Assembly (NCBI RefSeq): GCF_001273775.1
Contig: NZ_CP011801.1
Span: 4,525,486 to 4,589,485 of the forward strand
Source of the DNA: Nitrospira moscoviensis
GTDB lineage: Bacteria > Nitrospirota > Nitrospiria > Nitrospirales > Nitrospiraceae
DNA: 64,000 nt
Direction of reading: 5' to 3'
Part shown: positions 51,164-59,941 of the stretch, piece by piece
How the letters are laid out: the number at the start of each line of letters is the position of its first letter
Position numbering within the stretch: the stretch's first letter is position 1
Translations under genes and position numbers: made by a program
Notes under the pieces: generated by a model
The model's database searches: none
What the model was told of the DNA's origin: nothing
The model's input: only the letters and a program-made list of their open reading frames with translations

Positions 51164-52882
51164 ATGTCCATGACGATGACGACCATGCTCGCCGTGCTGA
51201 TCCCGTTGTTGCCGCTCGTTGCGGCGTTGGCCGTCCTCGTCGGCGAACCGGAGACGCAGGATCAGCGGGCCCGCCTCGGCGTCTGGCCGCTGGTGGCCTC
51301 GTTCGCTCTCTCCTCCCTCCTTCTCGTCCTGGTCGCTTCTCAGGGAGCCGTCACGATCCGCTTCTACGATCCGGCGTCGATCGCCAACCTCGCCTTGCCG
51401 CTGGGCTTCCATGTCGATCGGCTCAGCGCGGTGATGATGGTGCTCATCTCCCTCGTCGGCACGATCATTTACCGCTACTCCGTCACCTATATGTACCAGG
51501 ATCCCGGCTATCGCCGCTTCCTGTCGTTGATCGGATTCACCACGCTCATCCTGCTCTGCATGGTGTCCAGCGCGAATCTCGTGATGCTGTTCCTGTTCTG
51601 GCAGCTCTTGAGTTATGTGCTGGCGCTGCTCGCGCATAACCTGAACCATGCCGCGACGTTGGAGGGGGCCTTCAGGACCTTCACGCTCCTGCGTCTCGGC
51701 GACGTGGCGTTTTTCGCCGGGATCGTGCTGGCGCACAGCTTGTACGGGACCATCGAGTTCCAGGAGCTGTTGGTCCGGGCGGCCGAGCGGCCCCTGACTC
51801 TGACGGTGCTTCCCGGTCTGGACATGAGCGGGCCCACGGCCGTGACCCTGTTGTTGTTCATCGGCGCGATGAGCAAATCGGCCCAGGTTCCGCTGCATCT
51901 CTGGCTCCCCCGATCGCTCTATGCGCCGACGCCCGTGCATGCGTTGCTGCACGCCGGCATCATCAACGCCGGCGGGTTCCTGATGAACCGTCTCGCGCCG
52001 TTGTACGGCTTGAGCCCGACCACCCTGCATGTCGCCTTCGTCGTCGGCACGCTCACCGCCATCCTGGGCGCGTCGATGATGCTTACGCAGAACGACATCA
52101 AGAAGACGCTCGGCTTTTCGACGATCGGACAGATGGGCTACATGATCATGGAATGCGGCTTGGGCGCCTTCGCCCTGGCCGTCTTCCATCTCATCGCGCA
52201 CGGCCTCTTCAAGGCCACCGTCTTCCTCAACTGCGGCAACGTGATCCACAAGGCGCGGCAGGAACCGGCGCGGCCGCCGGCGTCCCACCCCGCCGACGAG
52301 CCGGTCTTTTCCCGCCTCAGCTGGTCGACCGGGTTCGTCACCACGCTGTTGCTGCCGCTGGTCATCTTATTGGTCGCGCACGGCGCCCTGCGGATCCCGC
52401 TCGTGCATTCGCACGGCACGGTGATCTTTCTCTTTTTTATCTGGGTCACGTCGTCCCAGGCGATCTTGACGCTCACCCGCCTGCGGGGCATCGCGTCGTG
52501 GAAAGTCTCCGCGGCCATGCTGGTCACGTTGCTCCTCGTCGTGTTCACCTATCTTTTCGCCGCCGAACGGTTCACCGCGTTTCTCTACCCGGACCGGACC
52601 GACGTCGACGCGTATTTCCAGGCGGCCGCGCTCCCGGGTCCTCTCTTCGACATTCTGGTGGGGCTGATGACTCTGCTGATCGTTCTCGGCTGGGCGTTTC
52701 TCTACGCCCGCAGCCGCGGACAGGCCATGCCGGTCCCGCGGTGGCTGGAGGAACTGCACGTGCAGCTGTACGTGTGGTTCATGAACCGCCTGTACCTCGA
52801 CGCGGTTTTTGCCAAGGCGGGCCGTGCCGTCATGCGGCTGGCGTCCCGGCTGGATCGGCGCTCGTTCGGGAGGACCTTGTGA
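51164..52882 (+). CDS. dabB: DabB-type proton-conducting membrane subunit (NuoL-like)
   Basis: The 572-residue product has about 14-16 membrane helices and the proton-conducting transporter signature: LGFHVDRLSAVMMVLISLVGTIIYRYSVTYM, MSKSAQVPLHLWLPRSLYAPTPVHALLHAGIINAGGFLMNRL (key Lys, His) and LTQNDIKKTLGFSTIGQMGYM. NADH-quinone oxidoreductase genes are absent, and dabA follows two genes downstream. This is the DabB side of a DabAB inorganic-carbon pump, which couples cation flux to CO2/bicarbonate accumulation. Several ATG codons cluster at 51164-51187; the first is given. The stop overlaps the next start as GTGA. Confidence 0.88.
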   Translation: MSMTMTTMLAVLIPLLPLVAALAVLVGEPETQDQRARLGVWPLVASFALSSLLLVLVASQGAVTIRFYDPASIANLALPLGFHVDRLSAVMMVLISLVGTIIYRYSVTYMYQDPGYRRFLSLIGFTTLILLCMVSSANLVMLFLFWQLLSYVLALLAHNLNHAATLEGAFRTFTLLRLGDVAFFAGIVLAHSLYGTIEFQELLVRAAERPLTLTVLPGLDMSGPTAVTLLLFIGAMSKSAQVPLHLWLPRSLYAPTPVHALLHAGIINAGGFLMNRLAPLYGLSPTTLHVAFVVGTLTAILGASMMLTQNDIKKTLGFSTIGQMGYMIMECGLGAFALAVFHLIAHGLFKATVFLNCGNVIHKARQEPARPPASHPADEPVFSRLSWSTGFVTTLLLPLVILLVAHGALRIPLVHSHGTVIFLFFIWVTSSQAILTLTRLRGIASWKVSAAMLVTLLLVVFTYLFAAERFTAFLYPDRTDVDAYFQAAALPGPLFDILVGLMTLLIVLGWAFLYARSRGQAMPVPRWLEELHVQLYVWFMNRLYLDAVFAKAGRAVMRLASRLDRRSFGRTL

Positions 52883-54180
52883 CTTTCTCCGCCCAGCTGT
52901 GGCCCCTGGCCGTAGCGCTGACCGTCGCCGCCGTGGGGCTGGCGCTTCTGCGCAAACCGGACGCGCTCAAAGTATGGCTCGTGATCGGTGCGATGGTCTC
53001 GCTCGGAACCGTCGGATGGACGGCGGGCCAGCGGCCGGCGCACGCGGCCTCGCTCCCCCTGACCGCATTGCTCCCGCTGGCGGCGTTCGCCTCTCTGCTG
53101 GGGCAAGCCGTCCACCGCCGACAGTGCGGCGGCTGGCTCGTGAGCTTCCTGGGTCTGGGCCTGAGCCTGGGAGTCCTCACGGCGGAGCCTGCGCTCGCCG
53201 CGTTCTGCCTGGTCGCCGTGCTCGCCGTAGTCGCAGCGGCCCTCCTTCTGGCTCCGAGCCGAGAACCATCGTCCGGCCTGTGGGGCATCGGCACGCTCGG
53301 ACTGGGAGCCCTGATGGCGGCTGGGTCTCTCATGACCGGCCCTCCGGTTTCCTCGCTGGCCTGGGCGCTGGCCTGTGCGACGGCGCTCCCGCTGGTTCCC
53401 TTGCACAAAGGCTTTGTCGCCGCCCTTACTATCCTGCCGGCGAATCTCCCCGGCTTCCTCGCCGTGGCGCTGCCCGTGATCGGCTTTCACGGACTGCTGA
53501 CCGTGTTGCCGCTGGTGCCGCCGGCGATCGCCGACGCGCTCGGCGCGCTGGCCCTCGCGGGCGTGGCGTACGGCTCGCTGCGGGCCTTCACTCAGTCGCG
53601 CGCCGCCTCGGTCGTGTCGTATGGGGGCGCGGCGTTCTATTGCATTCTCTGGTGGTACCTGTGCTCGACGCGGACCGCGCCCGCTCACACGGTGGTGTAC
53701 CTCTCGGCCGTCGGCTTGGCGACCGGCGGGCTTCTCCTGGCCTGGCACCAGCTGCGGGCCCGCTACGGGGAGATCGATCTCCGCGCACTGAGCGGACTGG
53801 CGCGCCCGATGCCGCGATTCGCCGTCGTGCTCTCGCTGCTCGCGCTGGCGGCGATCGGCCTTCCGCCGTTCGGCGTCTACGCCGGCATGCTCGGCATGCT
53901 GCTGGCCCCGTCGTTCACCTGGTCGAGCGCGCTGCCGATCATCTTGCTCGGCTGGCTGGCGGCCGCCTGGTACCTCTTCGCGCTCGTGCAGCGCCTCTTA
54001 TTCGGCGCGCACCGCCCGGAGTATCGGCATGAGGACTTGCGCGGCCCGGAGTGGGCGTCTCTGGCGCTCTTCGTGGTCTTTCTGATCGCCTTGGGCATCA
54101 TGCCCGACCGCTGGTTCGATCCGGGCGCGACGCCGCTCACGCGGACGGTCGTGATGGGAGCGCCCTCATGGAGCAGATGA
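52879..54180 (+). CDS. Second proton-conducting-transporter-like membrane protein of the dab operon
   Basis: The 433-residue product starts at GTG 52879, with GGGAGG at about 52869, and overlaps the dabB stop by four bases. About 12 membrane helices run through it, with weak NuoM/NuoL similarity: LPLVPLHKGFVAALTILPANLPGF, YGSLRAFTQSRAASVVSYGGAAFYC and LALAAIGLPPFGVYAGMLGML. The Lys of LHKGF may be a proton-relay residue. Known DabAB pumps use one DabB-type subunit, so this second, diverged copy is unusual. The stop lies within the start of dabA. Confidence 0.75.
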   Translation: MTFSAQLWPLAVALTVAAVGLALLRKPDALKVWLVIGAMVSLGTVGWTAGQRPAHAASLPLTALLPLAAFASLLGQAVHRRQCGGWLVSFLGLGLSLGVLTAEPALAAFCLVAVLAVVAAALLLAPSREPSSGLWGIGTLGLGALMAAGSLMTGPPVSSLAWALACATALPLVPLHKGFVAALTILPANLPGFLAVALPVIGFHGLLTVLPLVPPAIADALGALALAGVAYGSLRAFTQSRAASVVSYGGAAFYCILWWYLCSTRTAPAHTVVYLSAVGLATGGLLLAWHQLRARYGEIDLRALSGLARPMPRFAVVLSLLALAAIGLPPFGVYAGMLGMLLAPSFTWSSALPIILLGWLAAAWYLFALVQRLLFGAHRPEYRHEDLRGPEWASLALFVVFLIALGIMPDRWFDPGATPLTRTVVMGAPSWSR

Positions 54181-57100
54181 CGGCCGACATCGCCCAAGAA
54201 ACACGGCGCATGGAGCTGCGCGGCGTGGTCCTCGTCGCCGGCGAGGTGATCGCGCAGTATTGGCCGATGCGGACGTTCGTCCATCACAATCCGCTCCACA
54301 GTCTGGAGTATCTGCCGTTCGAGGAGACCATCCGGCGGGGCCGCCTCTTTCTCGGCGGGCAGGGGTATCTGTCCGGCGACACCTATCGCGCCTATCTCCG
54401 TTCGGGTCGCATTCGTGTCCACCATCTCGAAGAAGCGCTCGGCGATCGCGCGCGGGGCCAATCGGTCACGGTCGGCCCCTGCCGGATCGCTCATCGGGAC
54501 GTGCTGCGCGCCTGCCTCACGCACGGCCTGTCCGCCGCGTTTCAGGAACCGCTCGACGCGCTGCTGGAGCCGCACGAGGACGGGGCCTTGGTGCAGGCCT
54601 TGGCCGATCACCTCGCGCCCGCCTTGCACGCCCCCTCGATAGACGCGCAGGTCGCGACGGCGGCCGCGGAGGATCAGGCCGCGCTGGGACGTCAGCTGAC
54701 GCTCTCCACCTGGTGTGATCGCACGTTCGGCACGGAGATCGTCACGCTGGTGAACAATGAGATGATCAAGTGGTGTGAGGCGTTCCTGGACGAAGGCCAC
54801 GCGACCTGGCCCATGCCGGGACGCGAGCAGGGGTTTTACGCCGCCTGGAGGGCCTTGGCCGCCAAGGAATGGTCCCCCTGCGGCATCGCCGACAGCCGCC
54901 GGAAGATTGCCCGCCTTCCCGCCCACCCCGAAGACGCCGTGCTGGAAAGCCTGGAGACGCTCGGGATCCCGGAGGAGCTCCGGCAGGATTATCTCTCCCT
55001 CCAGCTCACGGCCCTGCCCGGCTGGGCCGGGTTTGTCAAATGGCGCGCGGAGCAACGGGACTATCCGTGGCAGCAGGCTTATCCGATCAGCCTGGTGAAG
55101 TTCCTGGCTGTGCGCTTGTGGTACGTGCGCGAGCTCGTGGAGCAGGTCTGCCGCGAGCGGCTCGGCCGTCCGGGGACGTTCGCCACCGCCTGGGAGTACA
55201 TGCGCACGCAGCCGCACGCGTACTTCTTGCGAAAGGAACAGACGTCGGGCCGCCTGCCGGCTCCCTATGCCGGGCAGGTGGACCGGCTGTCCCGCGAGGC
55301 CCGTCCGGAGTGGAAGGCCGCGGCGGATCGCCTTCAGCGGGAAACCGGACCCCACCGGGATCGCTCGCTCCGCAGGGCGGCCGCGCGCCGGCTCCTGGCG
55401 CTCGCCCAGGCGCTGGAGCTGGTCCCGTCGGTGCTGTTCGACGGGACACCCGACGAGCTCGCGACGCTGGTGCGCTGGATGGACGCGTTTCCCGAGTCCG
55501 AGCACGGACCCGTCTGGCTGAAGGCCTTCGAAGCCGGCTACCACGACCAGCTTTGCGGCATGTTGATGAGGACGGCGCCGGTCGCTGAGGCGCGGCCGCC
55601 CGATCCCGCGCCGGTGCGGCCGCAGTCCCAGTCCGTCTTCTGCATCGACGTGCGGTCGGAGCCGTTCCGCCGCCATCTGGAGGCGACGGGCGCCAACGAG
55701 ACCTACGGCTTCGCGGGATTCTTTGCCGCATTCATCCGCTATCGCGCATGGGGCAAGGAGCATTACACCGACCAGTTTCCCGTGATCATGCGGGCGCGCA
55801 ACGAGGTCCGCGAGATTCCCCGCAGCTACCTGCAACACATGGTCTCGAAGCACGAATCCCGCGCGAAGCTCGTCCACGCCGGCCATACGCTGCTGCACGA
55901 CTTGAAAGAAAACGTGGTGACGCCGTACGTCATGGTGGAATCGCTGGGCTGGCTCTATGCTTTGCCGATCGTCGGCAAGACGGCCTGGCCGGCGCTCTAC
56001 CGCCGCTTCACGGCCTGGCTCCGCCGCCTAGTCGTCCCGTCGATCGCGACCAGCCTCACCGTCGAAAAATTGCCCCCGGCCGAGATCGAGGAGATGGTGG
56101 TCGCGGAGCAACGGGCCGTCATCTGGAAGGCGCTGCGCGAACGGCTGGGCATCCGGGGGTCCCGGATCACGGCTGACGTCGTCGAAGCGCTGCGGCTGCA
56201 GGCGCTGAACGGCGACGGCGGGATGGACCCGTCGCTCGTCAACGCCGGCCACGCGCTCGACCTGTCGAAAGACGCCCTCGGTGCGTTCGTCGAGGAGTTG
56301 CGGCGGGAATACCGCCTGAATCCCCGCTCGGCTTCCCGGCAGAAGGAACGGCTGACCCGCGCCGGCTTCACGCTGGAGGAACAGGTCCTCACGGTCGAGA
56401 CGGCGCTCCGCATGATGGGCCTCACGACCCGCTTCGCGCGGCTGGTGTTGTTCTGCGCGCACGGCAGCACGTCGGAGAACAATCCGTTCGAATCGGCCTT
56501 GGATTGCGGCGCCTGCGGCGGCAACGAGGGGAAGCCCAACGCCCGAGTCCTCGCGATGATGGCGAACAATCCGCGCGTGCGCGAGCGCCTGGTGAAGAAC
56601 GGCCTCGACATTCCCGCCGACACGCATTTTCTCGCGGGCCAGATGGATACGGCGACCGAAGAGGTGCAGCTCTTCGACCTGGAAGACGTCCCGCTGACCC
56701 ATCGCAAGGACGTGGCCCGGCTGTCGGAGGACTTGCGCGAAGCCGCCCGCTTGACCAGTCAAGAGCGGGCGAGCCGCTTTCCGGACGTGAACGAGCCGGT
56801 CTCCCCCGACGAAGCGGCGGCGCTGGTGCATGAGCGCAGCGCGGACTGGAGCCAAGTGCGGCCCGAATGGGGGCTGTCCGGCAATACGGCTTTTATCATC
56901 GGCCGGCGGGAACTCACGAAGGGCCTGCAGTTAGCCGGACGCGTGTTTCTCCATTCGTATGACTATCGGGAAGATCCCTCCTGCCGCCTGCTGGAGGTGC
57001 TGCTGACCGGCCCACAGGTGGTCGCGCAGTGGATCAACATGGAGCACTATTTCTCGGCGGTCGATAACGAGGTGTACGGCAGCGGCAGCAAGATCTATCA

Positions 57101-57407
57101 CAATGTCGTAGGGCGGGTCGGGATCATGTCGGGTCCCTGGAGCGACCTCCGCCTCGGGCTCGCCTGGCAGACGGTCATGAACGGCGCGGCGCCCTATCAT
57201 GAGCCCATGCGGCTGCTCACCGTCGTCGAAGCGCCGCGCGCGAACATCGACAAGCTCATCGGGCGGCACGAGCTGCTGCAGCACTTCTATCACAACGAGT
57301 GGGTGCACCTGATCGCCCTGGATCCCGAGGACGGCGGCCTGTACCGCTATCGGCCGTCCGGCGCCTGGCATCGGATCACGGTTGTATTCGCGCAAGCGAT
57401 CCGGTAA
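54168..57407 (+). CDS. dabA: DabA (DUF2309) inorganic-carbon-pump catalytic subunit
   Basis: The 1079-residue product starts at ATG 54168, seven bases after GGGAG; an ATG at 54177 overlapping the previous stop is an alternative. The zinc ligands expected from the beta-carbonic-anhydrase-like site of DabA are Cys492 and Asp494 in FCIDVRSEP, then His765 in FCAHGSTSE and Cys780 in ALDCGACGG. Spacing (2 and 15 residues) matches characterised DabA. The N-terminal FVHHNPLHSLEYLPFEE block is also family-typical. DabA is proposed to hydrate CO2 vectorially, driven by cation flux through DabB. All catalytic residues are intact. Confidence 0.92.
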   Translation: MEQMTADIAQETRRMELRGVVLVAGEVIAQYWPMRTFVHHNPLHSLEYLPFEETIRRGRLFLGGQGYLSGDTYRAYLRSGRIRVHHLEEALGDRARGQSVTVGPCRIAHRDVLRACLTHGLSAAFQEPLDALLEPHEDGALVQALADHLAPALHAPSIDAQVATAAAEDQAALGRQLTLSTWCDRTFGTEIVTLVNNEMIKWCEAFLDEGHATWPMPGREQGFYAAWRALAAKEWSPCGIADSRRKIARLPAHPEDAVLESLETLGIPEELRQDYLSLQLTALPGWAGFVKWRAEQRDYPWQQAYPISLVKFLAVRLWYVRELVEQVCRERLGRPGTFATAWEYMRTQPHAYFLRKEQTSGRLPAPYAGQVDRLSREARPEWKAAADRLQRETGPHRDRSLRRAAARRLLALAQALELVPSVLFDGTPDELATLVRWMDAFPESEHGPVWLKAFEAGYHDQLCGMLMRTAPVAEARPPDPAPVRPQSQSVFCIDVRSEPFRRHLEATGANETYGFAGFFAAFIRYRAWGKEHYTDQFPVIMRARNEVREIPRSYLQHMVSKHESRAKLVHAGHTLLHDLKENVVTPYVMVESLGWLYALPIVGKTAWPALYRRFTAWLRRLVVPSIATSLTVEKLPPAEIEEMVVAEQRAVIWKALRERLGIRGSRITADVVEALRLQALNGDGGMDPSLVNAGHALDLSKDALGAFVEELRREYRLNPRSASRQKERLTRAGFTLEEQVLTVETALRMMGLTTRFARLVLFCAHGSTSENNPFESALDCGACGGNEGKPNARVLAMMANNPRVRERLVKNGLDIPADTHFLAGQMDTATEEVQLFDLEDVPLTHRKDVARLSEDLREAARLTSQERASRFPDVNEPVSPDEAAALVHERSADWSQVRPEWGLSGNTAFIIGRRELTKGLQLAGRVFLHSYDYREDPSCRLLEVLLTGPQVVAQWINMEHYFSAVDNEVYGSGSKIYHNVVGRVGIMSGPWSDLRLGLAWQTVMNGAAPYHEPMRLLTVVEAPRANIDKLIGRHELLQHFYHNEWVHLIALDPEDGGLYRYRPSGAWHRITVVFAQAIR

Positions 57408-57431
57408 GAGGAACAGAAAGGAGCTGATCGC

Positions 57432-57773
57432 ATGAGCGGCTTGACGCTGCATCCGATGAAAGAGATCCGCGTGATCGTCGCCGGCGAGCACCGAGCCTTC
57501 GTCACGGAGCTGTTCGACAAGGTCCACGCGACGGGCTACACGATCATCGGCAACGTCTCCGGCAAGGGTCACCACGGCGTCCGCGAGGCCCATTTCATGT
57601 TCAGCGAGCAAGAAAGTCTCGTGATGATCATGACGGTGGTGCCGGAGGAGAAAGTGGAGCCGATCTTGGCCGGCCTCCGGCCCCTCTTCGAGCGGCACTC
57701 CGGCGTCATGTTCGTGGCGGACGTGGCCGTCAGCCGGCGGGAATATTTCGGGAAGACGGGCGGCGGTTCGTGA
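57432..57773 (+). CDS. PII-like regulatory protein of the dab operon
   Basis: The 113-residue product resembles the PII/CutA ferredoxin-like fold: KEIRVIVAGEHRAFVTELFDKVHATGYTIIGNVSGKGHHGV, a short T-loop-like turn, then SLVMIMTVVPEEKVEPILAGLRPLFERHSGVMFVADVAVSRREYF. It fits the carboxysome- and Dab-associated PII-like proteins that sense adenylates or bicarbonate and adjust inorganic-carbon uptake. It is 24 bases downstream of dabA, so co-expression is expected. The ligand is unknown. Confidence 0.82.
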   Translation: MSGLTLHPMKEIRVIVAGEHRAFVTELFDKVHATGYTIIGNVSGKGHHGVREAHFMFSEQESLVMIMTVVPEEKVEPILAGLRPLFERHSGVMFVADVAVSRREYFGKTGGGS

Positions 57774-57876
57774 GAGAACCGGCGTCGCGGCACGAGCGCC
57801 GGCCTGTCGCCACCCTTGTCTTTCTCCGACCGGTTTGTCTAGAATGGCGCCTCTTCAGCCTGACGAGGAGTGACGC

Positions 57877-58146
57877 GTGAAGGGCTTACGCTTCGAGCGC
57901 ATCGGGAGAGGCCGCTACTACAACGTGGTCTTCCACATCGGCAGCACCTACGTGCCGGTGAGCGACGAGACCGTCGAAGAGCTGAAGACGCAGAGCTTAC
58001 TTCCCGCCGAACGCTTCCTCGATCTGCTCGTCGACCGCATCGGCTATTCCTCCTACCTCAAAGACCAGATCCGCACCGAGCTCAAGTCCTCCGGCGATCC
58101 CGTCACGCAGATTACCGTGCTCCAGGGCGCAATCCGCGAGCTGTAA
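57877..58146 (+). CDS. Small conserved protein of unknown function
   Basis: The 89-residue product starts at GTG 57877, supported by GAGGAG at 57865-57870. Sequence blocks (GRYYNVVFHIGSTYVPVSDETVEEL, AERFLDLLVDRIGYSSYLKDQIRTEL) show a mixed alpha/beta protein with no signal peptide. No family was recognised. It lies about 100 bases after the dab PII gene, probably on a separate transcript. Confidence 0.65.
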   Translation: MKGLRFERIGRGRYYNVVFHIGSTYVPVSDETVEELKTQSLLPAERFLDLLVDRIGYSSYLKDQIRTELKSSGDPVTQITVLQGAIREL

Positions 58147-58162
58147 GCGGTCGGTACGGTCG

Positions 58163-58564
58163 CTACTTTGTAAAGTGTGAGGGCGAAACAGCGACGTGAG
58201 AGAACGCTTTCAGGACCTGCTGATCGGTCGTCACTAAAGGTACGCCCAAATCCTCGGCCAGCGCAACAAACTCGCAATCGTAAGCTGAACAGCCGGATCG
58301 GTCGGCTAACACCAATACCTGCCGAGATACTACCGTGTACTCGTGTTCCGCCAGCCGCCGTTCAGCCTCTTGCATAATGGGCAGCGCGTCATCCAATGCG
58401 AGTAACTTCTTGCGGACCAACCCGATCAACGAGTTTCTAAATTCGGAGCGCCACAACAGCGGGGCGCTCCATACGGGATCTTTACGTTGAACAGCTTCAC
58501 TCTCAGCGGTCCGTTCCCCTTCTATCAGAAGGTAGATCAATAAATTTGTGCCCGCGACGATCAT
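58163..58564 (-). CDS. PIN-domain (VapC-like) toxin with the first catalytic Asp replaced
   Basis: The 133-residue product has the PIN-domain layout: MIVAGTNLLIYLL at the start, Glu41 in WRSEFRNSL, Asp96 in SAYDCEFVALAEDLG and Asp114 in LVTTDQQVL. Active PIN toxins begin with a metal-binding Asp (as in VDTN), but here the position is Gly5 (AGTN), a GAC to GGC type change. Three of four acidic ligands remain. Loss of the first Asp normally abolishes RNA cleavage, so the toxin is probably inactive or attenuated. The ATG overlaps the stop of the antitoxin gene as ATGA. Confidence 0.8.
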   Translation of the reverse strand: MIVAGTNLLIYLLIEGERTAESEAVQRKDPVWSAPLLWRSEFRNSLIGLVRKKLLALDDALPIMQEAERRLAEHEYTVVSRQVLVLADRSGCSAYDCEFVALAEDLGVPLVTTDQQVLKAFSHVAVSPSHFTK

Positions 58565-58803
58565 GGCCGGCCGGCTGTCTTGAGTTCATGAAGCAGCCGG
58601 TCCGTCAAGCGCATGCCTTTCGGCGTTTTTCGGACCGCGCGCGCTCGTGCGAGCAACGCCTCGGCGTCGATCGGCACGCTATGGGTCATCTGCTCGAGAT
58701 AGGAGATCACCTCGAGATTCAAGCTGCGACGGTGGGCGGCCGCCTGCTGTTTGAGCCGCTTCACCAGCGGTTCCGGAATGTTCTTAATGGTCAACGTGGC
58801 CAT
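58561..58803 (-). CDS. Ribbon-helix-helix antitoxin (FitA-like)
   Basis: The 80-residue product starts at ATG 58803 with GGAGG upstream. The N-terminal ATLTIKNIPEPLVKRLKQQAAAHRRSLNLEVISYLE is a ribbon-helix-helix DNA-binding segment (FitA/Arc type), and the C-terminal part (RLTDRLLHELKTAG) should bind the toxin. It lies first in the pair and overlaps the toxin start by four bases, the usual arrangement for a VapBC-type module. It should repress its own promoter. Confidence 0.82.
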   Translation of the reverse strand: MATLTIKNIPEPLVKRLKQQAAAHRRSLNLEVISYLEQMTHSVPIDAEALLARARAVRKTPKGMRLTDRLLHELKTAGRP

Positions 58804-58889
58804 AGTGCCTCCGCAATGGTTCCATATCGCATCCGTTTTGGATGCTACTCTGGACGCCGTGACTCCGTCAAGAACCGTGAAGGCAATTT

Positions 58890-59933
58890 CTAGTCCGGGA
58901 CCTGGCCCTCTTGAAAGAGCTGATTCATGAGCGCGTTTTTCATTTCGGGGTCGCGGTAGTACTTCACGGCTTTGGAATAATTGTCCATGGCGCTTTGGCG
59001 CTTGCCGCGGATGGCGTAGAGCTCCGCGATGCCGTGATAGGCGCGCGGGTCTTCGGCGTTGCACTTGAGCGCCCGGTTGAAGAGCTCCTGCGCGTCCTGC
59101 ATCCGCTGTCTCCGTAAGCTGATCCAGCCCAGGGCCGAATAGGCGGCCCCGAACTCCGGATTGGCGGCGAGCGCGTCGCGGTAGGATTTCTCCGCGAGGT
59201 CCAATCGTCCGCGGGTTTCGTAGAGGCCGCCCAAGGCGAAGTGAACCTCGGCGTCCTGCGGATTGAGTTTCAGCGCGGTTTTGTACGACTGCACCGCCGG
59301 CTCCATCTTGCCTTGCTCCGCCAGGGCGCACGCGAGGTTCGCATGGGCGACGGCATCCTCCGGATGCAGCTTGATGACCTCGCGATATTCCTTGATGGCC
59401 ATCTCCAGCCGGCCTTGCTCCTGATACGCGACGCCGAGATTCGTCCGGGCCGGCGCAAAGTCCGGCGCCAAGCGGACTGCCTCGCGATATTCCTTGATGG
59501 CCATCTCCGGATGGGCGGCCCGCTCGTGGATCTGGGCCAAAAAATAATGGGGGTAAGCGGAGTGAGGCAGCAGCCGCGCCGCTTCCTTGTACGACTGCAT
59601 CGACTGTTCCGATTGTCCCGACTGCGCCAGAAAGAGGCCCATCACGAGATGCGCATGACCATTGTCCCGTCCTTGCTCCACGAGCGACTCGACCCACTGT
59701 TTCACGGCGGCGATATCGTGCTCCGCCTCCAGGCAGAGCGCGTGAATCTTCCAGGCCTCGCCGAACTGGCCGCGCAGGAGATGCACCACGTTCTGCGCGA
59801 AGTACGGACGGGGATCTGTTTGCTCGGCCGCCTGCTGCTCTGCGACCCAGGCGGAGGCTTCGGCCAAGAGCCGGTCCCAGTCGCCCGTCAGAATGGCGGC
59901 TTCGCACTGTGGTCGATGGCGGTTCATGGGCAT
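58890..59933 (-). CDS. TPR-repeat protein
   Basis: About 347 residues from ATG 59933; a TTG at 59945 overlapping the ThyX stop is another possible start. No signal peptide is seen. After a helical N-terminus, about seven tetratricopeptide repeats of 34 residues follow (for example MAIKEYREAVRLAPDFAPARTNLGVAYQEQGRL). Two adjacent repeats share an exact 29-bp stretch at DNA level (59378-59406 and 59480-59508, one repeat unit apart), so the array has expanded recently by duplication. Partners are unknown. Confidence 0.82.
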   Translation of the reverse strand: MPMNRHRPQCEAAILTGDWDRLLAEASAWVAEQQAAEQTDPRPYFAQNVVHLLRGQFGEAWKIHALCLEAEHDIAAVKQWVESLVEQGRDNGHAHLVMGLFLAQSGQSEQSMQSYKEAARLLPHSAYPHYFLAQIHERAAHPEMAIKEYREAVRLAPDFAPARTNLGVAYQEQGRLEMAIKEYREVIKLHPEDAVAHANLACALAEQGKMEPAVQSYKTALKLNPQDAEVHFALGGLYETRGRLDLAEKSYRDALAANPEFGAAYSALGWISLRRQRMQDAQELFNRALKCNAEDPRAYHGIAELYAIRGKRQSAMDNYSKAVKYYRDPEMKNALMNQLFQEGQVPD

Positions 59934-59941
59934 GAAGGCGG

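Noticed and set aside
53877..55898. 673-codon minus-strand frame opposite dabA
   Set aside because: Shadow frame; dabA motifs with exact zinc-ligand spacing occupy the other strand.
57774..57876. Hairpin after the dab PII gene as a terminator
   Set aside because: A CCGGCG...CGCCGG stem is present near 57780-57812 but no T run follows, so I do not call it.
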